Assembly: GCF_900156315.1 (NCBI RefSeq)
Contig: NZ_FTNI01000002.1
Coordinates: forward strand, 372,001 to 436,000
Direction of reading: 5' to 3'
Length of the DNA stretch: 64,000 bases
From: Microbispora rosea
Lineage (GTDB): Bacteria > Actinomycetota > Actinomycetes > Streptosporangiales > Streptosporangiaceae
The position numbers were made by a program, and so were the translations under genes. The notes beneath the pieces are model-generated. The model did no database searches. It worked only from the letters and a program-made list of their open reading frames with translations, and had not been told where the DNA came from. Position 1 is the first letter of the stretch. Every line of letters starts with the position of its first letter. Shown here in pieces: positions 8,972 through 18,020 of the stretch.

Positions 8972-10711
8972 ATGCCGGTCCCCGCGAGGAAACGCCGTCG
9001 CCGGACCCCGGGCCAGATCGCCCGCGGGGTCCGCAGGCGCGCGCGCCGCCTCGCGGGCCGGCTGCGGCACGTCTGGCGGCGCTCGCTCCAGCTTCGCGTC
9101 GTCACCAGCACGCTCGTGCTGTCGATGGCCGTGGTGGTCGTCCTCGGCGTCTTCCTGATGCAGTCGATCGTCGCGTCGGTGCTGACCAGCACCGAGGTGT
9201 CCGCGGTCGAGGAGTCGCGGGCGAACATCGCGACGGCGAGCGGCTACCTCACCCAGCCCGCGGACTCGACCGACATCACGCAGGACGCGACCGCCCAGGG
9301 GCAGACGATGAACCCCGTCGACGCGGCGGCCAAGGCGCTGACCGACCGCTCCGGCGGTCGCTACGACGTCGTCGTCTTCAACGACGCATCGGTCGGCGAG
9401 GGCCGGGCGTCCGGGCAGGTCGACTGGTCGAGCATTCCGGCCCTGCTGCGCGCGAAGGTCCAGAGCAGCGAGGAGCAGTCGCTCTGGGTCCAGACCGTGA
9501 AGATCCGGTACATCGGCGCGAAGCAGCCCGAGAGCGCCTGGGTCGTGGGCGCCCGGGTGAACGGCACCTACGAGATCTACCACGTCTTCCCGCTCGGGGA
9601 CGAGGAGAAGACGCTGCTCGCGGTCCAGCAGATGGTCTTCGGCGCGGGAGCCGCGCTCGTGCTGCTGCTCGCCGGCGTCGCCTCGCTGGTCACCCGCCAG
9701 GTGGTCACCCCCGTACGGCTCGCGCGCCAGGCGGCGGAACGGCTCGCCGCCGGCCGGCTGGAGGAGCGTCTCAAGGTGCGCGGGGAGGACGACCTCGCCC
9801 GGCTGGCGACCTCGTTCAACGAGATGGCGTCCAACCTCGCCGTGAAGATCCACCAGTTGGAGGAGCTCTCCCAGGTGCAGCGGCAGTTCGTCTCCGACGT
9901 CTCGCACGAGCTGCGCACGCCGCTGACGACCGTCCGGATGGCCGCCGACCTGCTGTACGAGGGCCGCGAGGACTTCGACCCCGCCTCCGCGCGGGCCGCC
10001 GAGCTCATGCAGAACCAGCTCGAACGCTTCGAGTCGATGCTCGCCGACCTGCTGGAGATCAGCCGCTACGACGCGGGGGCGGCCACCCTCGACCTGGACC
10101 CCGTCGACATGCGCGACGTGGTCCTGCGCGCGGTGGGCGACTCCGAGGCGCTCGCCGAGCGGCAGGCCACCCGCTTCGAGCTGCGCCTGCCCAACGAGCC
10201 GTGCATGGCCGAGGTGGACAGCCGCAGGGTCGAGCGCATCCTGCGCAACCTGCTCTTCAACGCCATCGAGCACGGCGAGGGCAAGGACATCGTCGTCACG
10301 CTCGGCGCCGACCGCGACGCGGTGGCCGTGGCCGTACGCGACCACGGGGTCGGCCTCAAGCCGGGCGAGGAGACGATGGTGTTCGACCGCTTCTGGCGGG
10401 CCGATCCCTCGCGCGCCCGGACCATCGGCGGCACCGGGCTCGGCCTGGCGATCTCGCGGGAGGACGCCATGCTGCACGGCGGCTGGCTCCAGGCGTGGGG
10501 AGCGCCGGGGGAGGGCAGCCAGTTCCGCCTGTCGCTGCCGCGCGTGGCGGGGGCCCCGCTGCGCGGCTCACCGCTGCCGCTCGTGCCACCCGAGGTCGAG
10601 ATGCGGCGCACGTGGCGCGGCCACGCCACACCGGTCCTGACCCCGGCGCCCGCGGAGACGGCGCCGAGGGCGCGGGAGAACGTGGACGCGGGGGCCTTCG
10701 ATGCGGAGTGA
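8972..10711 (+). CDS. mtrB: MtrB, sensor histidine kinase
   Basis: A 579-residue kinase. A basic N-terminus (MPVPARKRRRRTPG) precedes membrane helix 1 (residues about 45-70). An extracytoplasmic sensor region follows, then helix 2 (about 220-245, AALVLLLAGVASLV), a HAMP domain, a HisKA domain with His312 in DVSHELRTPLTT, and an HATPase domain with the N-box LRNLLFNAIEH and G-boxes DHGVGL and GGTGLGLAI. ATG 8972 is preferred; a GTG directly before it is possible. It phosphorylates MtrA and overlaps lpqB by 11 bases. Confidence 0.96.
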   Translation: MPVPARKRRRRTPGQIARGVRRRARRLAGRLRHVWRRSLQLRVVTSTLVLSMAVVVVLGVFLMQSIVASVLTSTEVSAVEESRANIATASGYLTQPADSTDITQDATAQGQTMNPVDAAAKALTDRSGGRYDVVVFNDASVGEGRASGQVDWSSIPALLRAKVQSSEEQSLWVQTVKIRYIGAKQPESAWVVGARVNGTYEIYHVFPLGDEEKTLLAVQQMVFGAGAALVLLLAGVASLVTRQVVTPVRLARQAAERLAAGRLEERLKVRGEDDLARLATSFNEMASNLAVKIHQLEELSQVQRQFVSDVSHELRTPLTTVRMAADLLYEGREDFDPASARAAELMQNQLERFESMLADLLEISRYDAGAATLDLDPVDMRDVVLRAVGDSEALAERQATRFELRLPNEPCMAEVDSRRVERILRNLLFNAIEHGEGKDIVVTLGADRDAVAVAVRDHGVGLKPGEETMVFDRFWRADPSRARTIGGTGLGLAISREDAMLHGGWLQAWGAPGEGSQFRLSLPRVAGAPLRGSPLPLVPPEVEMRRTWRGHATPVLTPAPAETAPRARENVDAGAFDAE

Positions 10712-12479
10712 CCGGCGGAGTGAGCGGCTCGGCGCCCGCCGTCTGACCGCGGTCATGGGGACGGCGCTGGTGCTGGTCTCCGGCGGGGCGGGGTGCGCGA
10801 CCGTCCCCACGAGCGGCAGCCCCCGCGCCGCCCAGGAGGACCACGGCAAGGACACGCTCAGCCAGCCGTACGTGCGGCTCATCGCGACCCCGCCCAAGAA
10901 GGGCGCCCCGCCCGAGGACATCGTGAAGGGCTTCCAGGCCGCCATGGCCGCCTTCGACGATCCCGATCTCGCCATCGCCCGGGAGTACCTCACCTCCGGC
11001 GCGGTCAAACGCTGGAACCCCTGGCAGCAGACCCGCATCTACGAGGGCAAGATCGAGTCGGACCACACGCAGGACCTCCAGAAGGCCACCCGGATCACGG
11101 TGACGCTGAAGGGCACGGCGGTCGCCACGATCGACCCCGAGGGCAGGTCCACCCCGGCGGCCGGTGCCATCGGGGAGCCGTTCATGCTGGTCAAGCAGAA
11201 CGGCGAGTGGCGGATCGACGGGCTTTCCGACGGCCGCCTGCTGTCCTACGACGATCTGCAGCGCGCGTACCGGAGGGTGGACCTGTACTACCCGCCGGCC
11301 TCCGGGGAGATCGGCCTCGTGGACGACAGGGTGTGGGTGCCGATCGAGCCCGGCAGGGGCGTTCCCGAGACACTGGTCCGCCGCCTGCTCGCCGGGCCGA
11401 CGTCCTCCATAAGGAACGCGGTGACCAGCGCGTTCCCACCGGGCACGAAACTCAACCGGATCACCGTCGAAGGCGACACGGTCGTGCTCGACTTCTCCGC
11501 CGAGCTGGAGGCGGTGCCCACCGACCGCCTCGACGCGCTCAAGGCGCAGCTCGTGTGGACGCTCGGCGAACTGGTCACCGGCCGGACCGTCGAGATCCGC
11601 GTGAACGGCGAGTCCGGGAGGCGGTTCCGGCCCGCCGACTACGCCCGCTACGACCCGAACGTGCTGACCGGCTCCCTGCAGGCGTACTACATGCAGGGCG
11701 GCAGGCTGCTGCAGTTCAAGGAGAAGGGCGACGGCACCCCGGTGCCGGGCGCGGCCGGCGAGCAGACCGGGAAGTTCTCCCAACCGGCCGTGTCCAACCC
11801 CAACAACTACCCGCCCCTCGTGGCCGCCCTGCTCAACGGCGACGGTGTCTACGTCGCCCCGATGGCCCCCGGCAGCCAGTGGCAGCGGTGGATCGCGGGC
11901 GGGGACATGAGCCCGCCCTCCTGGGACCGCTACGGCGCCGTCTGGTCGGCCGAGAGGGTGAACCCGCACGAGAGCCGGGTGTGGATGGCCGAGAACGGCC
12001 GGGCCCGCCGCGTGGACATCGACGACGAGCTGTCGTACGGGCGGATCATCGAGCTGCGGGTCTCCCGTGACGGCGCCCGGATCGCCGCGATCGTCGACGA
12101 CGGCCTCGGCACCTCCGTGAAGATCGGCACGATCGTGCGCAACGGCCTGCAGACGCGGATCGAGTCCGTGCGGACGCTGATCGAGCCACGTGACGCTCGC
12201 AAGATCAAGGACATCGCCTGGCAGGACGCCGCCGACCTGCTCGTGCTGTCCGAGGGCAGCAGCGGCCAGGAGCTCGCCAACTGGTCGGTGATGGAGGGCG
12301 TGGTCCCCAACGACGGCCCCATCAAGCTCGATTCGAAGATCAAGTCGATCGCGGCCGTCCCCGACCACGTCCTCGCGGCGGCCGACGAGGGCCAGGTGCT
12401 CACCTACAGCGTGGACAAGCACGCCTGGACCCCGCGCGCCGACAACGGCTCCACCGACCCCGTCTACCCCCTCGGCTGA
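10701..12479 (+). CDS. lpqB: LpqB, lipoprotein partner of MtrAB
   Basis: A 592-residue lipoprotein. The signal segment (LTAVMGTALVLVSGGAGC) ends in a lipobox-like Cys near residue 32. A GerMN domain follows at about 200-310 (VPIEPGRGVPETLVRRLLAG), then a C-terminal beta-propeller-like LpqB domain. LpqB interacts with MtrB outside the membrane and tunes MtrA phosphorylation. The gene begins inside the 3' end of mtrB, so the three genes form one operon. Confidence 0.95.
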   Translation: MRSDRRSERLGARRLTAVMGTALVLVSGGAGCATVPTSGSPRAAQEDHGKDTLSQPYVRLIATPPKKGAPPEDIVKGFQAAMAAFDDPDLAIAREYLTSGAVKRWNPWQQTRIYEGKIESDHTQDLQKATRITVTLKGTAVATIDPEGRSTPAAGAIGEPFMLVKQNGEWRIDGLSDGRLLSYDDLQRAYRRVDLYYPPASGEIGLVDDRVWVPIEPGRGVPETLVRRLLAGPTSSIRNAVTSAFPPGTKLNRITVEGDTVVLDFSAELEAVPTDRLDALKAQLVWTLGELVTGRTVEIRVNGESGRRFRPADYARYDPNVLTGSLQAYYMQGGRLLQFKEKGDGTPVPGAAGEQTGKFSQPAVSNPNNYPPLVAALLNGDGVYVAPMAPGSQWQRWIAGGDMSPPSWDRYGAVWSAERVNPHESRVWMAENGRARRVDIDDELSYGRIIELRVSRDGARIAAIVDDGLGTSVKIGTIVRNGLQTRIESVRTLIEPRDARKIKDIAWQDAADLLVLSEGSSGQELANWSVMEGVVPNDGPIKLDSKIKSIAAVPDHVLAAADEGQVLTYSVDKHAWTPRADNGSTDPVYPLG

Positions 12480-12553
12480 GCCGGTCGCGGTGATCGACGG
12501 TGGCCAAGGGTGACCTACGGTGAACTGTCGGTGGCGGACGGCATGCTGAGGGC

Positions 12554-13276
12554 GTGCCACCCGCTCTGCTCGACCTGATCCTCCCTCCCCGCTGCGCCGG
12601 ATGCGGCGCGCCGGGCGCCCTCGCCTGCCCGTCCTGCAGGACCGAGTTGCTGCGGGAGCCGGCTCCCCGGCCGCCGGACCCGCCGCCTCCGGGCCTGCCG
12701 GACTGCTGGTCGGCCACCGCCTACGACGGTGCGGCCCGCCGGATGATCCTCGCCTGCAAGGAACGCGGCCGCACGGCCCTGGTGCCGGTCCTGGCGGCCG
12801 CCGTAAGCGCGTGTGTGGCCGCGTGGGCGGCGTGCGGGGGAGTCCGCCGTGAGGTGTGGCTGGTGCCGGTTCCGAGCGCCCGGGCCGCCTCTCGCCGCCG
12901 GGGGCACGACCCCGTCCGCGCCGTCGCCGCGGCGGCGGCCCGCGAGCTGTGCGCGCGAGGCCGGCCCGCCGCCCTCGCGCCCCTGCTGCGGCTGGGCCGG
13001 CGCGTGGCCGACCAGGCGGGGCTGGGATCGGCGGAGAGGGCCGTCAACCTGTTGGGGGCGTTCGAGGTCGCCCCTGGCTCGGCAGCGCGGCCACGGCCCT
13101 CTGGCCGCGGTCAGGGGGCCGTCGCCGTGGTCCTGGTGGACGACGTCGTCACGACGGGGACGACGCTGGCGGAGGCGGCCAGGGCGCTGCGCGCCGCCGG
13201 CGCTGAGCCGTCCGCGGCGGTGACCGTCGCTGCGACACGCCGGAGACGTCGGATTGGTGAATATCACGGACCGTAA
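12554..13276 (+). CDS. comF: ComF-family phosphoribosyltransferase-like protein
   Basis: A 240-residue ComF/GntX-type protein. The N-terminal double zinc-ribbon has Cys pairs in PRCAGCGAPG and CPSCRTE. The C-terminal phosphoribosyltransferase motif is VVLVDDVVTTGTTLAEAA (about residues 193-210). In Firmicutes ComFC works in DNA uptake; in actinobacteria the role is unproven. The GTG start gives a typical MPPALLDLILPPRCAGC opening. It lies between lpqB and the hpf leader, the usual ComF-HPF pairing. Confidence 0.9.
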   Translation: MPPALLDLILPPRCAGCGAPGALACPSCRTELLREPAPRPPDPPPPGLPDCWSATAYDGAARRMILACKERGRTALVPVLAAAVSACVAAWAACGGVRREVWLVPVPSARAASRRRGHDPVRAVAAAAARELCARGRPAALAPLLRLGRRVADQAGLGSAERAVNLLGAFEVAPGSAARPRPSGRGQGAVAVVLVDDVVTTGTTLAEAARALRAAGAEPSAAVTVAATRRRRRIGEYHGP

Positions 13277-13460
13277 AGACTTGGGTAAGAGCGGGGCCGG
13301 TCGCAGGGGGACGACCGCCTGCCGATTTCGGGGCGACTTAGCTGCTCAAGGCAGGTGTGGATGCCGCGGTTGCGGGGATTCCGAGAATATGACCACGAAT
13401 TTTCCGACGGGGACACGGCAACCGGGATCACGCAAAGTGATCGTTTAGCCGATCTCCTGG

Positions 13461-13489
13461 CTGACATTCGAGGCGGTAGCGACTAGCGT
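13461..13489 (+). promoter_or_regulatory. Predicted sigma-70-type promoter for the hpf leader RNA
   Basis: A -35 element CTGACA (13461-13466) and a -10 element TAGCGT (13484-13489) are separated by 17 bases. A transcript would start near 13495-13497, at the edge of the structured leader. Confidence 0.55.
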
Positions 13490-13495
13490 TCAGGC

Positions 13496-13700
13496 ATGGC
13501 ACCCGTTCGGGTCCGTGGTTGCGCCGGGCCGACTCCCTCGCGGAGTCCGGCCTGGTTAGCCGATGCCAGCCGCAGGCGAAACGGCCCACGTAAGGCGACT
13601 CTTGGTCGACCGATCACGGTGCGGCTTAGAGGTAAGTCCTGCCCTCCCGGGGGTCCAGATGTCCCCCGTAAGAGGAGAAGGGCAGTAGTGGCGAGTGAGC
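13496..13700 (+). ncRNA. raiA: Candidate raiA-motif structured RNA in the comF-hpf intergenic region
   Basis: The 527 bases between comF and hpf contain no gene but show clear secondary structure. One hairpin at about 13532-13555 pairs GACTCC with GGAGTC and extends into a GGCC/GGCC stem with one bulge. A second domain pairs CTGCCCT (13639-13645) with AGGGCAG (13679-13685) and encloses a GGGGG (13649-13653)/CCCCC (13663-13667) hairpin. The raiA RNA motif is known from Firmicutes and Actinobacteria next to raiA/hpf genes, which is exactly this position. No covariance model was run, so the family call is inference; boundaries are approximate. The remaining bases up to 13803 form the hpf 5' untranslated region. 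Confidence 0.5.
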
Positions 13701-13803
13701 TGCGAACCCCTCAGCAGGCGGATGTGGGGACGAAGACCAGGTCGGCCGGACGGGTGTCCAAAGAGCGCGTGCACCACCGTCGATGTGCGAAGGGGGGCTT
13801 TGC

Positions 13804-14469
13804 GTGGAAATCATCGTCAAGGGACGGCACACCACAGTGGGTGACCGGTTCCGCGATCAAGTGACGTCCAAGCTGGCCAGGATCCAGAAGCTCAACAACA
13901 AGCTCATCCAGGTCGACGTAGAGGTCTCGAAGGAACCCAACCACCGGCAGAGCGGGCAACGTGAACGGGTGGAGCTGACGATCCACTCACGGGGCCCAGC
14001 CATCCGCGCGGAGGCCTGCGCGGACGACCGGTTCTCAGCGCTGGACATCGCCATCGGCAAACTGGAGGAGCGGCTGAGGCGGCTCGCCGATCGGCGCAAG
14101 ATCCATCACGGGAAGAACTGCCCTCCCTCGATGGCGGAGCTCACCGCGGTGACGGAGAACGCGCAGGGGGTGGTCACGACCGTCCGGGAGGAGCCGGAGC
14201 CGGTCGTCGAGATCCCGGCGGAGACCGCCGGAGGGTGGGCCGAGGGTGCCGAGCCCATCGTGCCCATCGAAATGGACGGCGAAGGACCACTGATCGTACG
14301 CGAGAAGTTCCACAAGGCCGACCCCATGACCATCGACCAGGCGCTGCTGGAAATGGAGCTCGTCGGTCACGACTTCTACCTCTTCCGCGACAAGGAAGGG
14401 GGACAGCCGAGCGTCGTCTACCGCCGCCGCGGCTACGACTACGGAGTCCTCAGGCTCGTGGAGAGCTAG
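13804..14469 (+). CDS. hpf: Long-form ribosome hibernation promoting factor (HPF/RaiA)
   Basis: A 221-residue long HPF. The N-terminal S30AE domain (residues 1-105) starts VEIIVKGRHTTVGDRFRDQV and contains KLEERLRRLADRRKIHHG. A linker leads to the C-terminal dimerisation domain from about 165, with IVREKFHKADPMTIDQALLEM and VYRRRGYDYGVLRLVE. Long HPF alone forms 100S ribosome dimers in stationary phase. The GTG at 13804 follows a GGGGGG-type ribosome site and matches family starts; a frame opening 21 bases upstream is less likely. It is led by a long structured 5' region. Confidence 0.93.
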   Translation: MEIIVKGRHTTVGDRFRDQVTSKLARIQKLNNKLIQVDVEVSKEPNHRQSGQRERVELTIHSRGPAIRAEACADDRFSALDIAIGKLEERLRRLADRRKIHHGKNCPPSMAELTAVTENAQGVVTTVREEPEPVVEIPAETAGGWAEGAEPIVPIEMDGEGPLIVREKFHKADPMTIDQALLEMELVGHDFYLFRDKEGGQPSVVYRRRGYDYGVLRLVES

Positions 14470-14481
14470 CACCTCGCCCAA

Positions 14482-14517
14482 CGTGGGCCGGACCTCGCCC
14501 AGCGGGGCCGGCCCACG
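14482..14517. terminator. Hairpin between convergent hpf and lipoprotein genes
   Basis: Perfect 10-base arms CGTGGGCCGG (14482-14491) and CCGGCCCACG (14508-14517) around a 16-base loop. No T-tract. It lies between two convergent stops and can act on both strands. Confidence 0.6.
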
Positions 14518-14545
14518 CTCGTACGCCTCATTCTCCGAGGTCAGG

Positions 14546-15019
14546 TCACTCGTCGGGGTTCTTCACACATTCCGTGTCACCGAAGATGTTGATTCCGACG
14601 GGTGACTCTCCCACTCCGGCGCTGATGCCGCCCACACCTGCGCGTTCGGCGCCGACTATGCGAGTACGGCTGTAGTTGACGGTCCAGCCGCGTTGCCGCA
14701 GCACTGTGAGGACTTTTTGGAACACGTCGTCCGGGCTGAGGTGCTTGTCGGTTGCGTCGCTGTGGACGTTGATGGCGCTTTTGACGCTGGTGCGTTCGGT
14801 GCCGACTGGCCCACCGCAGGGTGAGTCCTTCACCTGTACGACCACGAGAGGGTCGGCGTCGGGGAAGACTGCCTGGATGATGGCCTTGGCCTCGGCGATG
14901 AAGACCTGCCGAGACTCCTCAGGGGTCATTTTCATCTCCGGTTCACGTGTGCAGGCACTAACGAGCGCGAGCGGGGCCAAGGCTGCGGCGAGGAGGCGAA
15001 GCCTGAGCGGAAAAGTCAT
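14546..15019 (-). CDS. Small secreted lipoprotein, function unknown
   Basis: A 157-residue lipoprotein. The signal peptide (MTFPLRLRLLAAALAPLALV) ends in the lipobox LVSAC, placing the lipidated Cys near residue 24. The mature part has no recognised domain; it contains one further Cys pair candidate (SPCGGPVG and TECVKNPDE), which may form a disulfide. The ATG overlaps the stop of the upstream DUF1023 gene (ATGA), so the two are translationally coupled. The pairing suggests that it works with the hydrolase at the cell surface, but this is inference. Confidence 0.75.
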   Translation of the reverse strand: MTFPLRLRLLAAALAPLALVSACTREPEMKMTPEESRQVFIAEAKAIIQAVFPDADPLVVVQVKDSPCGGPVGTERTSVKSAINVHSDATDKHLSPDDVFQKVLTVLRQRGWTVNYSRTRIVGAERAGVGGISAGVGESPVGINIFGDTECVKNPDE

Positions 15020-16596
15020 CTCTGGTCGGGTCCGGCTTCCGTGAGGGATCTGCCGACGATCTGTGCGATGTCCTGTGGGGTGAAGTAACCACCGAGGCCG
15101 GAGTCGGCGAGCGTCTTCGTTGTCAGAGCCATGAGCGTGGGTATGTCGGTGCCGCCGTTCATCACCCCTGTGATGATCGGTTCGAACGCCGTGGCGAGTT
15201 CGCCCGTCTTCCACTGGGGGACCCTGCTCTGCAGTTCCTTGACCAGGACCCGCACGTTGGCGGCGCCGAACTGCTCGTCATCCAGCTTCGGCGACCCCAT
15301 GAAGGTCTGAACACACCCGTCGCCGGTGAGGATGGTCTGTAGATTCTCCAAGCCTGTGTTCTTCGGTGTGTAGTACTCGGAGTGACCGGACGACCGGCCG
15401 GTGGCCAGCCGTCGGATGTCGGCCATCTCCGCGGGATCACTGCCGTGTGCTTCCGTGTAGGAAACCCAGTCGCCCGGGGCGCGCATGGCGAACACCTGGG
15501 TGCCGGGCCTCAGCTTGAGATCGGCCGCGCTCCCGACGGTGGGGCCGAGTCCCGGGCTCCCCATGAACACGACCGAGTCGAACGGCGTGCCCTCCTGCAG
15601 GGCCTTGCTGGACAGCAGCGTGCCGTAGCTGTGGGCGAACAGGGCGAGCTTTGCCCCTTTGGCCGTCTCCAGCCCCGCGCGGAACGAATGGAGGGCGGGA
15701 GCGCCAACCTCGGCCTTGGCAGGCAGCACGGAGTCGCCGAACTCGGGTGTGTCATAACCGAGCCAGGTGATTACGGCGCTGTCCGGGAGTTCCTTGCCAG
15801 AGGCGCGATCCTTCAAGAGAGCCACCGCATCGTTCGCGATGCTGTCGTAGTTGTCGAGCCGGTTGGTGATGCCCGGCACCATGACGGCGACGTGTTCGGC
15901 CTTGGCGAGGTCGCCGAAGACCTCCGCGACGCGGCCGTCGCCGGCCGGATCGAACAGCAGGAACTGGCGCGGGACGGACCGGCCGTCGCCGGTCACCCGG
16001 GGTTGGAGGAATTCCGTCATGCGGGCCACCCGCTGCCCCAGGAGTGTCGCCTGGGGACTTTTGGGGTCGGTGGCCTTCAACGCGGCCAGGTCCTTCTGTT
16101 CATGGGTGAGGGCGCGCTCGATCAGGAGCCGGTTGGCGGCGTATCGCACCGTGGCCGGAGCGCCGTCCAGTCGCCCGACCACGTCGGGCTGTTCGATGGC
16201 GAGCGAGGCTCGTTCGGCCGCGGTCAGTTTTCCGAAGAATTTCCGGATCGCCTCTGCGCGTTGTTCCGGACGGGCTGTCGAACTGCGATCGATGACTGAT
16301 TTTAGGTCTTTTGTGAGCCGTTTTCTATCCTGGCCGGAAACTGTGCCGATCGCGGTGCTGAGGCCGAATTCCGACAACGCGCCGAATGGGTCTCCACCCT
16401 TTTCCGCGGCACGGACGATCGCGGCTCGGTTGCCCAGTTCTGTAGCGGTTTCCCCGGCCCACCGCAGCATGGCTGCCAGCGGAGTGGCCTGGGCTTGGCC
16501 CACAAGCCGGCATGCCCGTGCGTAGTACTGCTCCGCCAGTTGTCGTTTGTCGGTAAGCAGCTTGGCCAGTCGTTCCAGATCGTCGGCGTCGACCAC
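15016..16596 (-). CDS. DUF1023 alpha/beta hydrolase
   Basis: A 526-residue protein. The C-terminal half is a DUF1023 alpha/beta hydrolase (PF06259): it starts near FLLFDPAGDGRVAEVFGD, has VAVMVPGITNRLDNYDS, and shows a nucleophile elbow LALFAHSYGT with Ser near residue 321. A later GRSSGHSEYYT probably holds the catalytic His. The N-terminal half is helical. The start is GTG 16596, which has a GGAG site 9 bases upstream; GTG 16611 is an alternative. Members commonly sit beside WXG100-like proteins in actinobacteria, as here. No signal peptide is visible. Confidence 0.8.
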   Translation of the reverse strand: MVDADDLERLAKLLTDKRQLAEQYYARACRLVGQAQATPLAAMLRWAGETATELGNRAAIVRAAEKGGDPFGALSEFGLSTAIGTVSGQDRKRLTKDLKSVIDRSSTARPEQRAEAIRKFFGKLTAAERASLAIEQPDVVGRLDGAPATVRYAANRLLIERALTHEQKDLAALKATDPKSPQATLLGQRVARMTEFLQPRVTGDGRSVPRQFLLFDPAGDGRVAEVFGDLAKAEHVAVMVPGITNRLDNYDSIANDAVALLKDRASGKELPDSAVITWLGYDTPEFGDSVLPAKAEVGAPALHSFRAGLETAKGAKLALFAHSYGTLLSSKALQEGTPFDSVVFMGSPGLGPTVGSAADLKLRPGTQVFAMRAPGDWVSYTEAHGSDPAEMADIRRLATGRSSGHSEYYTPKNTGLENLQTILTGDGCVQTFMGSPKLDDEQFGAANVRVLVKELQSRVPQWKTGELATAFEPIITGVMNGGTDIPTLMALTTKTLADSGLGGYFTPQDIAQIVGRSLTEAGPDQR

Positions 16597-16690
16597 CCGT
16601 TCCGGCTCCACGGGACTAGAACCTAGCCCGTCGTTACACAATCTGGAAGTATTCCTACACCGCCCGACTGGATCGGATGGAATAACGGGG

Positions 16691-17047
16691 ATGTCTCTGC
16701 ATGATGATTTGAGCCGGTTGGCACATGAACATGAGGATCTGGCCGAGGCGATTGATGAAGTGCTGCAGCCGGTCAGCGCCCTGATGGACCGGATGGAATG
16801 GAAGGGCCCGCATCGGGATCGGGTGCAGGCCGAGCTGGGGGCGATGCGGCGCGGCACCGGGACGGTCAGCGGAAGCCTGCGAGACCGGGCCGTGCTACTC
16901 AGGGGCGCGGCGGCGGCCGTCCCCCGAACGCTCACGCCGGGGATCCCGCCGCCGTCTCCGCAGGATCTGCTCGGAGGGGTTCTCCGTCAGATGAGCCCGG
17001 TGGGTCCCGCCCTCTCGGACGTGCTCTCCCGGTACGGCGTCCTCTGA
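16691..17047 (+). CDS. WXG100-like small helical protein
   Basis: A 118-residue, mostly helical protein. It opens MSLHDDLSRLAHEHEDLAEA and has a W-K-G motif at about residue 37 (RMEWKGPHRDR) between two helical stretches, the hallmark of ESX/WXG100 proteins. The Pro-rich tail (PGIPPPSPQDLL) is unusual. It is divergent from the DUF1023 gene with 94 bases between starts, so they may share control. A role as a type VII secretion substrate or chaperone is inference; no secretion ATPase lies in the window. Confidence 0.6.
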   Translation: MSLHDDLSRLAHEHEDLAEAIDEVLQPVSALMDRMEWKGPHRDRVQAELGAMRRGTGTVSGSLRDRAVLLRGAAAAVPRTLTPGIPPPSPQDLLGGVLRQMSPVGPALSDVLSRYGVL

Positions 17048-17315
17048 GAAGCCGGGCCTTGCGACGCCGGACGAAAGCCTGCGGCATCGAAGCAGAGTGC
17101 GTGATTGGGGGGTGCGGGCATTTATCGTGAAGAGGAAGAGCGCGTTCCGCGCATCAGGTGTTGTTCGCCCAGGTATGTCCTGGTGCAGGGGGTAGTAACG
17201 CCTCAACGAAGATCCGCACCGGTTCCGGAACCGTGCCATGATGGCGATCAGCGCGCTGACCGCCACGGTTCGCCGGGCGGAGCGACAGCGTCCTTGACCC
17301 CCGCAAGGAGGTTCC

Positions 17316-18020
17316 GTGACCCGACCCGACGAGGCGGCCCGAGCAGCCGGTCGAAGCGAGCCGATCCGTGTGCTGATCGTCGACGATCACGCGCTGATCC
17401 GCCGCAGCCTGGAGCTCGCGCTGGCCGCGGAGGCGGACATCGAGGTGGTAGGCGAGGCGAGCGACGGCCAGGAGGCCGTCGAGCTCGCGGACCGGCTGAT
17501 GCCGGACGTGGTCCTGATGGACGTCCGCATGCCGAAGCTGGACGGCATCGGAGCGACTCGGAAGATCAAGGAGTCGGTGCCGAGCACCCGGATCATCATG
17601 CTCACCGTCAGCGACGAGGAGGAGGACCTCTTCGAGGCGATCAAGGCGGGTGCGACGGGTTATCTGCTCAAGGACGTCCAGATCGACGAGGTGCCCGACG
17701 CCGTGCGCGGCGTCCACGAGGGCCAGTCGCTCATCAACCCCGCCATGGCGGCCAAGCTGATCAGCGAGTTCGCGAACATGAGCCGCAAGGAGGCCGAGCG
17801 GCCCCCCCAGCTCCCGGTTCCCCGCCTCACCGACCGGGAGATGGAGGTGCTGCGCCTCGTCGCGAAGGGCATGAACAACCGCGAGATCGCCAAGGACCTG
17901 TTCATCTCCGAGAACACGGTGAAGAACCACGTCCGCAACATCCTGGAGAAGCTCCAGCTCCACTCCCGCATGGAGGCCGTGGTCTACGCCGTGCGCGAGC
18001 GGCTGCTGGAGATCACCTGA
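17316..18020 (+). CDS. Orphan NarL/LuxR-family response regulator
   Basis: A 234-residue regulator. The receiver domain (residues 17-135) has VDDH at 22-25, phospho-acceptor Asp69 in VVLMDVRMP, and Lys in GYLLKDV. The LuxR-type helix-turn-helix (about 170-232) reads LTDREMEVLRLVAKGMNNRE and ISENTVKNHVRNILEKL. The GTG start has a strong AAGGAGG site. No kinase gene is adjacent. A regulator at this place between hpf and secA is conserved in Streptomyces. Its 3' end overlaps the convergent YcaQ-like gene by 8 bases. Confidence 0.9.
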   Translation: MTRPDEAARAAGRSEPIRVLIVDDHALIRRSLELALAAEADIEVVGEASDGQEAVELADRLMPDVVLMDVRMPKLDGIGATRKIKESVPSTRIIMLTVSDEEEDLFEAIKAGATGYLLKDVQIDEVPDAVRGVHEGQSLINPAMAAKLISEFANMSRKEAERPPQLPVPRLTDREMEVLRLVAKGMNNREIAKDLFISENTVKNHVRNILEKLQLHSRMEAVVYAVRERLLEIT

